Assembly: GCA_025999115.1 (NCBI GenBank) | Contig: BNWW01000033.1 | Location: 1-25,496, forward strand | Length of the DNA: 25,496 nt | Reading direction: 5' to 3' | Source: Bacteroidia bacterium | GTDB taxonomy: Bacteria > Bacteroidota > Bacteroidia > Bacteroidales > Azobacteroidaceae | Shown: one piece after another, positions 1-7,283 of the stretch | Layout of the letters: each line of letters opens with the position of its first letter | Position numbering within the stretch: position 1 is the first letter of the stretch | Made by a program: the position numbers and the translations under genes | Notes under the pieces: model-generated | Seen by the model: only the letters and a program-made list of their open reading frames with translations | What the model was told of the DNA's origin: nothing | Database searches by the model: none

Positions 1-72
1 AAAGGTGTAATGTCGTTTGAAATTTTTTGTATCTTTGCCATTTGAAAAACCACTTTATTTTTTTGTTGGGAG

Positions 73-86
73 CACTAAATTTAGTG
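73..86. repeat. 14-bp perfect palindrome
   Basis: The sequence cactaaatttagtg equals its own reverse complement. It lies in the gene-free left edge, between a TATCTTTG box (30-37, plus strand) and a larger inverted repeat. It could be an operator or a small hairpin; nothing in the sequence decides this. Confidence 0.5.
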
Positions 87-100
87 ATAATTTTTCAAAC

Positions 101-139
101 AGCAAAGCGTTTTAAGTATTTTATTTATAACGCTTTGCT
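101..139. repeat. 11-bp inverted repeat with 17-nt loop
   Basis: The arms agcaaagcgtt (101-111) and aacgctttgct (129-139) are perfect reverse complements. The stem overlaps the end of an open minus-strand stretch that stops at 121-123. It could work as a terminator for leftward transcripts or be a remnant of a mobile element. There is no strong U-tract on either side, so the terminator reading is weak. Confidence 0.5.
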
Positions 140-270
140 AATATATCTAATCGCTTAATTGCGGATTTAAGGTATGAAATTAAATGCGTTGCTTTTTGTG
201 AAAGCTTTAATTGCTTAACCATCGCTTTATTCCCCGTGCCTCCATGTAAGATTTTATCGTCAAATATCCA
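121..270 (-). other. Short open stretch, unrecognised coding remnant
   Basis: Minus-strand frame open for 49 codons from the TAG at 271-273 to a TAA at 121-123. The only ATG is inside and would give about 34 residues. The translation contains HGGTGNK followed by a Lys-rich, helix-like C-terminal part ending in AKRYK. It looks more like the C-terminal tail of a real protein than random DNA, but I do not recognise the family. It directly follows the AAA-ATPase-like debris and may be a second decayed gene. Confidence 0.22.
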
Positions 271-453
271 CTAAGAAAAACAAAACGCAAATAGGCATCG
301 TTTTTTTTCAGTACGCCGAAAAACCCTTTCGTTTTCGATTCCCCATTTTTGTTCAAAAGTTTTTAAGAAATCATCCAAAACAGCATTTAACGTTTCAACA
401 CTATTGTATGAAGCTGTATTGAAATCTAAATAAATAACAGGATATTTTGTCCA
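261..453 (-). pseudogene. Remnant of AAA-ATPase-like (PF09820/DUF1703 type) gene
   Basis: Two short minus-strand stretches in different frames match successive parts of the AAA-ATPase-like family common in Bacteroidales. The first (328-453) reads WTKYPVIYLDFN and continues through ETLNAVLDDFL to EQKWG; intact members have a W..YPVLYLDFN-like segment after the Walker A region. The second (261-323) reads FFGVLKKNDAYLRFVFLSG, which resembles the later 'GVLKS.D.YLRFVFLTG' segment. The roughly 50 residues normally between them, including Walker B, are missing, and the frame changes at about 324-335. The N-terminal Walker A part is also absent. The longer open frame that contains the first piece starts inside gldH (to 555), so that start is not real. 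Family assignment is from memory of conserved segments. Confidence 0.55.
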
Positions 454-523
454 AGTACACAAAATCATTTGTACGCAATTTCTCAAAATCCTGTATGCCA
501 ACCGGCATTTTTCTCTCGATTTT

Positions 524-1027
524 TTATTGCGTATTTGACGAATGAACCGTTTCAATCCGTAACCCTACTTCCGAAATTCCGTTTAAAACCTCGCTACGCA
601 TTCCTTGGCGAATGGTATAAACGTAAGTTCCGGTGTCGGGATATTGAAACTTTTCTTTGAAAAGATGGGATAATGAATAAGTTCCGATTCCCGTTCCTTT
701 CCATTTTCCGTACACATCGGCCAATGAGATTTCGATGGTATCGGAGCGGACGGTGCCGTCGGGCATTTTCACATCAATAAACAGCCAAAGATTCGCGAAC
801 GGATATTGGTTGTTGTTGCGAATTTCAATAAACAGATTGTATAAATTCGACGTATCGCTTACAGGCGCTTCAAAACGAACGATTTCCGATTGTTTCCATT
901 CGATTTCGGGAAAAGAGTGAAACTCCGAAAATGTATCGGTATGCGCACAAGCCATACATAACAACAAGAAGCCTGCTATTATCATGCCTTGAATTTTAGG
1001 CGGTTTATTGTGCGTTATTGTTATCAT
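524..1027 (-). CDS. gldH: GldH-family gliding motility lipoprotein
   Basis: 167 residues. The N-terminus has a basic stretch (K8, K11), a hydrophobic segment (about 14-26) and a lipobox-like end, LLCMAC, with C27 the likely lipidated Cys; Bacteroidota lipoboxes are loose. The mature part is a small beta-rich domain with segments such as YNLFIEIRN, FANLWLFIDV and GIGTYSLSHLF typical of GldH. In Flavobacterium, GldH is needed for gliding and type IX secretion, but the gene is widespread in non-gliding Bacteroidales, so its presence alone does not show gliding. The start at 1027 overlaps the end of ricT by 23 bases, so the genes are translationally linked. An internal Met at residue 15 would leave too short a signal peptide. 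No terminator hairpin is obvious after its stop, where decayed DNA begins. Confidence 0.85.
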   Translation of the reverse strand: MITITHNKPPKIQGMIIAGFLLLCMACAHTDTFSEFHSFPEIEWKQSEIVRFEAPVSDTSNLYNLFIEIRNNNQYPFANLWLFIDVKMPDGTVRSDTIEISLADVYGKWKGTGIGTYSLSHLFKEKFQYPDTGTYVYTIRQGMRSEVLNGISEVGLRIETVHSSNTQ

Positions 1028-2201
1028 TTTTTCTCGGATGATGCGTGAATGTACGCGGTTCTTGCCGATGATTATTCGGTTGGCGCGGCTGATTCGGTTG
1101 ATTCGGACGGTTGAGATTCTGGTTGCGATTCTTATTTTTCCGCTTTGTATTATCGAATCGCGTAATGCTTTCGTCCAGAATGTCTTGCGATACTTTTTGC
1201 GGTTTTTGTTCGTCGCCGTTTTCGTGTAGAAATCGCGGTTTTTGTCCCCGTTTGTTCATATTCACGACTTCAAAAGCGCGTGCGGCCGAAATGGTAACCA
1301 AATTGGCGGCAATGTGTCGATCGGTCGAATATTGCATTAGTCCTTTGAAAACATCGGTTTTGAAATGGTAGAACGTGGAGTCTTGCGTTTCCAAGGGGAT
1401 TTCACGCGATGGAAATTGGCGTTGCGCTTCCATGTAGGCATCCACTTCGTAATTGAGGCAGCATTTGAGTTTGGCGCATTGTCCGGCCAATTTTTGCGGA
1501 TTAAGTGAAATATCCTGCAAACGGGCGGCTCCGGTCGATACCGAAACGAAATTCCCCATCCATCCCGAACAACACAATTCTCGACCGCAAGGCCCGATAC
1601 CGCCGATTCGTCCCGCTTCCTGACGGGCGCCTATCTGTTTCATTTCTATACGAATACGAAATGCTTCGGCCAAATCTTTAATCAATTGCCGGAAATCGAC
1701 CCGGTCGTCGGCGATATAATAAAAAATAGCTTTGTTACCGTCGCCTTGGTATTCCACATCGCCGATTTTCATTTGCAAGCCCAATGTTGTGGCTATTTTG
1801 CGCGAACGAATCATCGTTTCATGTTCTTTCGCTTTGGCTTCTTCGTATTTTTCGATGTCGTTGGGTTTCGCTTTGCGATAGACCCGTTTGATTTCGGCAT
1901 CGGGACGGATGCGATGTTTTTTCATCTGCAAGAGAACGAGTTTGCCGGTCAGTGTAATGGTGCCGATGTCGTGTCCCGGACTTGCTTCCACCGCCACCAC
2001 ATCGCCTTTCGCTAAATCCAATTTGTTGCTGTTGAGGTAATAACCTTTGCGCGTGTTTTTGAATTGCACTTCCACATAATCGGTTGTTTGTTGCGCCTCG
2101 GGAATGTCGCACAACCAATCGTAAGTATTGAGTTTATTTTGATGCCGGCAACAACCTTTTTTGTTGATGCAACATTGACCATTATATAATCGGTATTCCA
2201 T
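1005..2201 (-). CDS. ricT: PSP1-domain protein, RicT (YaaT) family
   Basis: 398 residues. The PSP1 domain covers about residues 60-260, with the Cys-rich signature CGRELCCSGW followed by CAKLKCCLNYE. In Bacillus subtilis, RicT forms an Fe-S-containing complex with RicA and RicF that affects RNA processing and development. The role in Bacteroidota is not established, and RicA and RicF are not in this window. The N-terminus has five more Cys (C10, C11, C17, C18, C31), possibly further metal ligands. The C-terminal 70 residues are low-complexity, rich in Asn, Gln, Pro, Arg and Lys, and probably disordered; they resemble an RNA-binding tail. The gene lies between holB and gldH, overlaps gldH by 23 bases, and has its own TACCTTTG box 33 bases upstream. 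Confidence 0.88.
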   Translation of the reverse strand: MEYRLYNGQCCINKKGCCRHQNKLNTYDWLCDIPEAQQTTDYVEVQFKNTRKGYYLNSNKLDLAKGDVVAVEASPGHDIGTITLTGKLVLLQMKKHRIRPDAEIKRVYRKAKPNDIEKYEEAKAKEHETMIRSRKIATTLGLQMKIGDVEYQGDGNKAIFYYIADDRVDFRQLIKDLAEAFRIRIEMKQIGARQEAGRIGGIGPCGRELCCSGWMGNFVSVSTGAARLQDISLNPQKLAGQCAKLKCCLNYEVDAYMEAQRQFPSREIPLETQDSTFYHFKTDVFKGLMQYSTDRHIAANLVTISAARAFEVVNMNKRGQKPRFLHENGDEQKPQKVSQDILDESITRFDNTKRKNKNRNQNLNRPNQPNQPRQPNNHRQEPRTFTHHPRKNDNNNAQ

Positions 2202-2234
2202 AAATCGGTACGAGAAAATTAATTAATTTAATCG

Positions 2235-2242
2235 CAAAGGTA
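2235..2242 (-). promoter_or_regulatory. Putative -7 box of ricT promoter
   Basis: TACCTTTG on the minus strand matches the Bacteroidota -7 consensus TAnnTTTG. It is in the 44-base gap between holB and ricT. The -33 element is less clear: TTG at 2266-2268 leaves 23 bases of spacing, slightly long. Confidence 0.5.
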
Positions 2243-2245
2243 GCA

Positions 2246-3367
2246 TTATTTTTTCAACAAAACGGCAATCTTCATTGATAAATCGAAAAACACCATTTTG
2301 GGATTGACGTTCGATTCGATGTGTCGTTCGGCCAGGGCCAATTCCTGCATAAAATCTAAAACATTGCGTTCGTTCACGTAAGGATGGAAATTGACCGAAA
2401 ATTCGGCTTCTTTCCGGTTCATATAATTGATTTCGGGAATTTGGAGGGCGCAGAGAAAATTTTCGCGCATAAGTCGTTGTGCATAAGCCAGAAAAGCTTT
2501 TTGTTTATCGCGACCCGAAGCGGCGAATTGATCGGATTTGGTGCGCATATTTTGTACGTCGCGTTTCCACGAATTGCGCATCATAGTAATGAACAAATCG
2601 AGGTTCGCTTCGTTATCTCCCGTTGAATCAATGATTTGGATAGCTTCGTTGTAACTTCCGTTGGCTAAACGTAGAATTAAAGGTAAATCTTCTTTCGGAA
2701 GGTTGTATTTTTCGTTCAAGGCTTGCGCCAAATCTTCGTCGGCGATGGGCGGAACGGCTAATAGTTGCGTGCGCGAACGGATAGTCGTGATGACACGCTC
2801 CGGCTCTTCCGAAACCAGCAGGAAAACGGTTTTGGCGGGCGGTTCTTCCAAGAGTTTCAGGAGTTTGTTAGCGCCGTCGTCGGTCATTTTTTCGGGAAAC
2901 CAGATAATCATGATTTTGTAATCCGATTCGTAAGCCCGCAGGTTCAGTTTTCGGGTAATTACGTTGCTTTCGCGAGCATAGATGGCGTGGGCGTTTTCGC
3001 CGCCAATGGTTTCCAACCAGGTCGTGAGATTGTCGTATGGCGTTTCCGTCAAAAATTTTCGCCATTCGGGTAAAAAATCGTCGCAATAGGCATCTTTGCT
3101 TCCTTTTTTATTTACGATTGGAAAAACAAAATGCAAATCGGGGTGAGATAATTTGTTGAATTTCAAACAACTTGGACAAATGCCGCAAGCATCGTCTTCT
3201 TTTCGGTCGGTGCAATGAAGGTAACGGGCGTAGGCCAAGGCGATGGGTAGAGCGCCGCAACCTTCCCGTCCCGAAATTAACCGGGCGTGAGGGATAAAAC
3301 CATCCTTAACCGATTGAATTAAACGGGATTTGATGTCTTGTTGGCCGATGATTTGTTTGAAGAGCAC
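2246..3367 (-). CDS. holB: DNA polymerase III delta' subunit
   Basis: Clamp-loader subunit. The protein starts with FKQIIGQQDIKSRL, the usual 'F..IIGQ..IK..L' beginning of delta'/gamma proteins. The P-loop region reads SGREGCGALP and lacks the Lys-Thr of an active Walker A, as expected for the non-ATPase delta' subunit. A zinc-binding set follows: C52, C61, C64 and C67, counted from the GTG start. Further on are KLLKLLEEPP and the IRSRTQ sensor region. I chose the GTG at 3365-3367 (373 residues). The longest frame begins at an ATG at 3424, but its extra 19 residues have no family counterpart and the TATCTTTG promoter box lies inside that extension. The gene is divergent from the sugar operon. 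Confidence 0.88.
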   Translation of the reverse strand: MLFKQIIGQQDIKSRLIQSVKDGFIPHARLISGREGCGALPIALAYARYLHCTDRKEDDACGICPSCLKFNKLSHPDLHFVFPIVNKKGSKDAYCDDFLPEWRKFLTETPYDNLTTWLETIGGENAHAIYARESNVITRKLNLRAYESDYKIMIIWFPEKMTDDGANKLLKLLEEPPAKTVFLLVSEEPERVITTIRSRTQLLAVPPIADEDLAQALNEKYNLPKEDLPLILRLANGSYNEAIQIIDSTGDNEANLDLFITMMRNSWKRDVQNMRTKSDQFAASGRDKQKAFLAYAQRLMRENFLCALQIPEINYMNRKEAEFSVNFHPYVNERNVLDFMQELALAERHIESNVNPKMVFFDLSMKIAVLLKK

Positions 3368-3392
3368 GAAGTTTAAATATAAATTCGGATTG

Positions 3393-3400
3393 CAAAGATA
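3393..3400 (-). promoter_or_regulatory. Putative -7 box of holB promoter
   Basis: TATCTTTG on the minus strand matches TAnnTTTG. A TGTG at 3422-3425, 21 bases upstream, could serve as the -33 element (consensus TTTG). Transcription would start downstream of the ATG at 3424, which favours the GTG start at 3367. Confidence 0.55.
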
Positions 3401-3489
3401 GAATAAAAAATCTAAAATAATCACATTTTATCCGCACTTTGTTTCCCTTTTGTTAATCCCTTGTTAATCCTTCATTAAGTTCGATCGTG

Positions 3490-3497
3490 TAACTTTG
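3490..3497 (+). promoter_or_regulatory. Putative -7 box of sugar operon promoter
   Basis: TAACTTTG lies 22 bases before the isomerase ATG and matches TAnnTTTG. Upstream is a direct repeat, ttgttaatcc at 3451-3460 and 3461-3470 (approximate phase). No TTTG sits at the ideal 19-21 base spacing, so activation by a regulator is possible but not shown. Confidence 0.5.
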
Positions 3498-3519
3498 CAA
3501 GCAATTCAAATAATATATC

Positions 3520-4194
3520 ATGAAACGTAGCGAAATCAATCAAATCATTCGGAAAGCCAAAGATTTTATGGCTTCCAAACAATTTATCCTGCCGCCTTGG
3601 GCTTATTGGAGTCTGTCGGATTGGCAACAACACAAACCGGCGGCCGGCGAGGTCATTGAAAATATGCTAGGTTGGGACATTACCGATTTCGGTTCGAACG
3701 ATTTTTTTCGACGGGGATTGTTCCTTTTCACTTTGCGAAACGGCAAATATAAGGTCGATAAAAAGCCTTATGCGGAAAAAATTATGATTGTGGAAGAAAA
3801 TCAGGAAACACCCATGCACTACCATTGGTCGAAAATGGAAGATATTATCAATCGCGGAGGCGGAAACTTAATAATCGAATTGTATAATTCAACTGCTGAT
3901 AATCAATTGGATACGACGCCGGTCATTTACAAGAAAGACGGTATGCAAGGCGTTGTGGAAGCCGGCGGAAAAGTTATTCTTACTCCTGGCGAAAGTATTT
4001 GCCTCGAACCCGGAATGTTTCATCGTTTTTACGGCGAAGCGGGCCAAGGAACCGTTTTGGTGGGCGAAGTCAGCGCCGTGAACGACGATGCCAACGATAA
4101 TTGCTTTTACGAACCGGTCGGCCGCTTTCCCGTTGTAGAGGAAGATGAGCAGCCGTTGTATCTTTTAGTTTCCGATTATCAAAAATTTTTGTAA
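3520..4194 (+). CDS. D-lyxose/D-mannose-type sugar isomerase (cupin)
   Basis: 224 residues, the usual size for the D-lyxose isomerase family (PF07385, YdaE-like). Members are metal-dependent cupins that interconvert aldoses and ketoses such as D-lyxose/D-xylulose and D-mannose/D-fructose. Visible ligands are H100 and H102 in MHYHW, E107 and H168 in PGMFHRFYGE, the pattern expected for the Mn-binding site. Conserved stretches include GWDITDFGS and VGEVSAVNDD. The protein is cytoplasmic, with no signal peptide. It is the first gene of a three-gene operon; its TAA is directly followed by the kinase ATG, which suggests coupled translation. The true substrate cannot be read from sequence, but the downstream kinase and aldolase show that the ketose product is probably phosphorylated and cleaved. 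Confidence 0.85.
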   Translation: MKRSEINQIIRKAKDFMASKQFILPPWAYWSLSDWQQHKPAAGEVIENMLGWDITDFGSNDFFRRGLFLFTLRNGKYKVDKKPYAEKIMIVEENQETPMHYHWSKMEDIINRGGGNLIIELYNSTADNQLDTTPVIYKKDGMQGVVEAGGKVILTPGESICLEPGMFHRFYGEAGQGTVLVGEVSAVNDDANDNCFYEPVGRFPVVEEDEQPLYLLVSDYQKFL

Positions 4195-5394
4195 ATGATG
4201 AAACGAAAAATGATTGTTTCGGGCGTGGGCTGTTGTTTGGTTGACCGGCTTTACAGCCCTGTTACATTCCAATCGGAAATTTTCAAGTCTTATCTTTCTT
4301 ATCAACAAGGAGATGGCGGATTAAAACCCGGCCAATTGGTTTTTAAGGAAGAATTTGAACGTTTTGCAGGAAAAGATTTCCCGGCGATTTTACAGGAATT
4401 GACCGGAAATCGTGAAGCAGAGAAGATTTCTGTCGGCGGCCCTTGTATCGTAGCATTGATTCATGCTGCGCAAATGACCGGCGATGCGGCGGAATTTCGT
4501 TTTTACGGTTGTCGGGGAAATGATGACGACGGCCGGTTTTTGGTTTCGGAAATCCAAAAAACACCGGTCAATATCGATTATTATTCGATTGAAAACGAAG
4601 ATATTACGGCTTCAACCGTTGTTTTGTCCGATCCGGATTATGATGACGGGAACGGCGAACGCATTTTTATCAACAGTATCGGCGCTTCGTGGAAATATAG
4701 TCCCGAAGCCTTGAATGAAGATTTTTTTGCTTCGGATGTGGTGGTTTTCGGAGGAACAGCCCTTGTGCCGCAAATTCACGATCAATTGGAAGAATTGCTC
4801 ATCAAAGCAAAATCGAGAGGCTGTTTTACGATTCTCAATACCGTTTACGATTTCCGGAACGAAAAAGCAAATCCTCATCAAAAATGGCCACTCGGAAAAA
4901 GCGATAATAGTTATCGTTTCATCGATTTATTGATTACCGATAGCGAAGAAGCTCTCCGTTTGAGTGGAAAAAGCGATTTGGCAGAAGCTATGAATTTTTT
5001 CAAACAAAGCGGCGTTGGTGCAGTCATTATTACGAATGGCGCTAAAAATATTCGCTTATTTTCGACCGGAAAGCGTTTTGCCGCGATTGCAGAAACGTTT
5101 ATGCCTGTTTCGGAAGCGGTCGGACAAGAAATCAAGCGCGGTGTGAAAGGCGATACAACCGGCTGTGGCGATAATTTTGCGGGCGGCATGATTGCCTCGG
5201 TTGTGGAACAATTGCAACAAGGAAAATCCGTTTTGGATTTACAAGAAGCTTGTATGTTGGGCGTTGTTTCGGGCGGATTTGCCTGCTTTTATGTAGGTGG
5301 AACATGGATCGAACAATATCCGGGCGAAAAGCGCAAACAAATTCATCCCTATTATAAAGATTATCAACAACAACTCATAACTCATAATTTATAA
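4195..5394 (+). CDS. PfkB-family carbohydrate kinase
   Basis: 399 residues, longer than typical 300-330 residue PfkB kinases because of insertions in the N-terminal half. The family signature near the C-terminus is clear: KGDTTGCGDNFAGG, whose GCGD supplies the anion hole and the catalytic Asp. Other conserved pieces are an N-terminal GVGCCLVDRL, SVGGPCIVALIHAA and LLITDSEEALRLSG. It should transfer phosphate from ATP to a ketose from the neighbouring isomerase, giving a substrate for the aldolase downstream. The start is the first ATG after the isomerase stop; a second ATG follows at once. The last few residues (ITHNL) are encoded by a short AT-rich repeat tract, so the natural C-terminus may have been changed slightly. 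Confidence 0.85.
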   Translation: MMKRKMIVSGVGCCLVDRLYSPVTFQSEIFKSYLSYQQGDGGLKPGQLVFKEEFERFAGKDFPAILQELTGNREAEKISVGGPCIVALIHAAQMTGDAAEFRFYGCRGNDDDGRFLVSEIQKTPVNIDYYSIENEDITASTVVLSDPDYDDGNGERIFINSIGASWKYSPEALNEDFFASDVVVFGGTALVPQIHDQLEELLIKAKSRGCFTILNTVYDFRNEKANPHQKWPLGKSDNSYRFIDLLITDSEEALRLSGKSDLAEAMNFFKQSGVGAVIITNGAKNIRLFSTGKRFAAIAETFMPVSEAVGQEIKRGVKGDTTGCGDNFAGGMIASVVEQLQQGKSVLDLQEACMLGVVSGGFACFYVGGTWIEQYPGEKRKQIHPYYKDYQQQLITHNL

Positions 5395-5408
5395 CTCATA
5401 ATTCATAA
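5374..5408 (+). repeat. Degenerate CTCATAAtt tandem repeats
   Basis: CTCATAA occurs at 5374-5380, 5381-5387 and 5395-5401, followed by TTCATAA at 5402-5408. The tract spans the kinase stop codon and the gap before the aldolase. A related sequence, in reverse orientation, lies at 8841-8867. Confidence 0.6.
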
Positions 5409-5410
5409 AA

Positions 5411-6268
5411 ATGCAAACAACTTTCAAAGAAATATTACAAGATGCGTATCGAAACCAATACGGCGTAGGCGCATTCAACTGTTTAAGTTTGGAAAATGTG
5501 ATTGGCGCTATTCAAGCCGCCGAAGAATTGCGATCGCCTATTATTTTGCAATTGGCCGAAGTGCAATTTCCCTATTCGCCGATAGCCAAGATGGCGCCGT
5601 TGTTTATTGAAGCTGCCGAAAAGGCGACGGTTCCGGTAGCCGTACATTTGGATCACGGTCAATCGTTTGAAACTTGCGCAAAAGCGATACAACTTGGTTT
5701 TCAATCGGTTATGATTGATGCTTCATCCTTGCCGCTGGAAGAAAATATTCGCCTTTCGCGCCAAGTCTGCCGGATGGCTAAAGCTTTTGGCGTGAATGTG
5801 GAAGCCGAATTGGGCAAAGTGGGCGACACCGGCGAAGGGGAAGGCGAAAGTGGCCACACAGCCACACCCGATGTATTTACCGATGTGGAAGAATCGGCCC
5901 GTTTTGTCGATGAAACCGGAATTGATGCGTTGGCGATTGCGATTGGAAACCTGCATGGCAAATATACGGCCACACCCAACCTGAATATCAAGCGTTTAAT
6001 TGAAATCAAACAACGAAACGATTTGCCATTGGTTTTGCATGGTGGTTCGGGAACGAGCGAAGCCGATTTCAAAGCTTGTGTCCACAACGGGATCGCGAAA
6101 ATCAATGTTGCTACAGCGCTTCAAATCGAAATTACCGAAAAAATCAAGCAATATTTAGCGGAAACTTCCCGTCCCAATTATATTGATATGAAATATAAAA
6201 TGGTAGAAGCCACCAAAGAAGCGGTCAGGAACCACATTTTATTGTTTGAGAGTAATAACCGGGTGTAA
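5411..6268 (+). CDS. Class II ketose-bisphosphate aldolase (fructose/tagatose-bisphosphate type)
   Basis: 285 residues, the normal length of the class II (zinc-dependent) fructose- or tagatose-bisphosphate aldolase family. Catalytic D81 and zinc ligand H82 sit in HLDHGQ, E133 in EAELGKVG, H182 in GNLHGKY and H210 in LHGGSG; NVAT at 232-235 contacts phosphate. It splits a ketose phosphate into dihydroxyacetone phosphate and an aldehyde. Following an isomerase and a kinase, it probably acts on the sugar phosphate made by this operon rather than in central glycolysis, but a ketose-1-phosphate and a 1,6-bisphosphate cannot be told apart from sequence. The stop lies 9 bases from the end of the convergent gpsA, with a hairpin across the junction. 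Confidence 0.88.
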   Translation: MQTTFKEILQDAYRNQYGVGAFNCLSLENVIGAIQAAEELRSPIILQLAEVQFPYSPIAKMAPLFIEAAEKATVPVAVHLDHGQSFETCAKAIQLGFQSVMIDASSLPLEENIRLSRQVCRMAKAFGVNVEAELGKVGDTGEGEGESGHTATPDVFTDVEESARFVDETGIDALAIAIGNLHGKYTATPNLNIKRLIEIKQRNDLPLVLHGGSGTSEADFKACVHNGIAKINVATALQIEITEKIKQYLAETSRPNYIDMKYKMVEATKEAVRNHILLFESNNRV

Positions 6269-6271
6269 ATC

Positions 6272-6291
6272 AATTGTTTACTTAAACAATT
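6272..6291. terminator. Shared AT-rich hairpin at convergent gene ends
   Basis: aattgttta (6272-6280) and taaacaatt (6283-6291) are perfect reverse complements. The hairpin covers the gpsA stop codon and lies just after the aldolase stop, so it could end transcription from both sides. It has little G+C and no long U-tract. Confidence 0.4.
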
Positions 6292-7276
6292 CCGTCAGTT
6301 TCCGAATTGCCGGCACTGCTGATTTCCGTTCATACAAAACCGCATGAACCGTTTCCAGAATCGGCATATCCACTTGGTATTTTTGTTGATTGATTTCGTA
6401 AATACATTTGGTGCCGTAATAGCCTTCAGCAATCATTTCCATTTCCAATTGCGCGGTTTTTACGGAATAGCCTTTGCCGACCATTGTGCCGAACATCCGG
6501 TTGCGACTGAAACGCGAATAGGCCGTTACCAACAAATCGCCCAAGTAAACCGAACCGTAGATGTTTTGTTCTACCGCGCTGGCCGCACGAATAAACCGGT
6601 GCATTTCTTCGATGGCATTTGAGATGAGAACCGCTTGGAAATTATCGCCGTACTTTAAACCGTGGCAAATTCCGGCGACGATGGCGTAGATATTTTTCAA
6701 AACCGAAGCGTATTCGATTCCAATCACGTCGATGCTGATGGAGGTTCTTACAAAGCGTGTGTTGAAAATGCCGGCTAAAATTTGGGCGCGTTCTTCGAGA
6801 ACACATCCGACGGTTAGATACGACAGACGTTCCAACGCCACTTCTTCGGCATGACAGGGGCCTCCCAAGACAGCAATATTTTCGGCGGAAATACCGTGTA
6901 TTTCGATAAAATAATCCGAAACAGCCAAATTCTCATCCGGCACGATACCTTTGATGGCCGAAATAATCATTTTATTTTTCAACGGTACACGCAAATTTTC
7001 GAGATGACTTTTCAAAAACGGCGAGGGAATGGCCAATATTAAAGTATCACTGTTTTTAACAATATCGTTGATGTTGCTGTAAAAATTAATGGTTCCCATG
7101 TCGAATTTGATGGCTTGCAAATAGAAGGGATTGTTTCCAAATGCTTGAAACTCTTCGATTTGTTCCGGTCGGCGCATATACCAATTAAAATTGGGTTGAG
7201 TCATGGAAATCATTTTTGCGATGGCGGTCGCCCAACTTCCGCCACCCAATATTCCTATTCTTCCGGGTAGTTTCAT
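6278..7276 (-). CDS. gpsA: Glycerol-3-phosphate dehydrogenase [NAD(P)+]
   Basis: 332 residues. It reduces dihydroxyacetone phosphate to sn-glycerol 3-phosphate, the backbone precursor for phospholipids. The N-terminal Rossmann motif is GILGGGSWATA (8-18). The catalytic lysines are K109 in ISAIKG and K194 in YASVLKNIYAI, and LGGPCHAEE (137-145) matches the family's 'GPs.A.E' segment. The usual 'TRGL.EM' reads ISNAIEEM here, which I recall as normal for Bacteroidota GpsA. The start lies 7 bases after the lysS stop, so the two form an operon. The end meets the convergent aldolase gene, which makes its substrate dihydroxyacetone phosphate, though the genes are on opposite strands. Confidence 0.93.
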   Translation of the reverse strand: MKLPGRIGILGGGSWATAIAKMISMTQPNFNWYMRRPEQIEEFQAFGNNPFYLQAIKFDMGTINFYSNINDIVKNSDTLILAIPSPFLKSHLENLRVPLKNKMIISAIKGIVPDENLAVSDYFIEIHGISAENIAVLGGPCHAEEVALERLSYLTVGCVLEERAQILAGIFNTRFVRTSISIDVIGIEYASVLKNIYAIVAGICHGLKYGDNFQAVLISNAIEEMHRFIRAASAVEQNIYGSVYLGDLLVTAYSRFSRNRMFGTMVGKGYSVKTAQLEMEMIAEGYYGTKCIYEINQQKYQVDMPILETVHAVLYERKSAVPAIRKLTELFK

Positions 7277-7283
7277 AAGGGTA

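Noticed and set aside
454..555. N-terminal part of the minus-strand frame 271-555 as a gene start
   Set aside because: It overlaps the end of gldH, and only the part from 453 downward resembles a known family.
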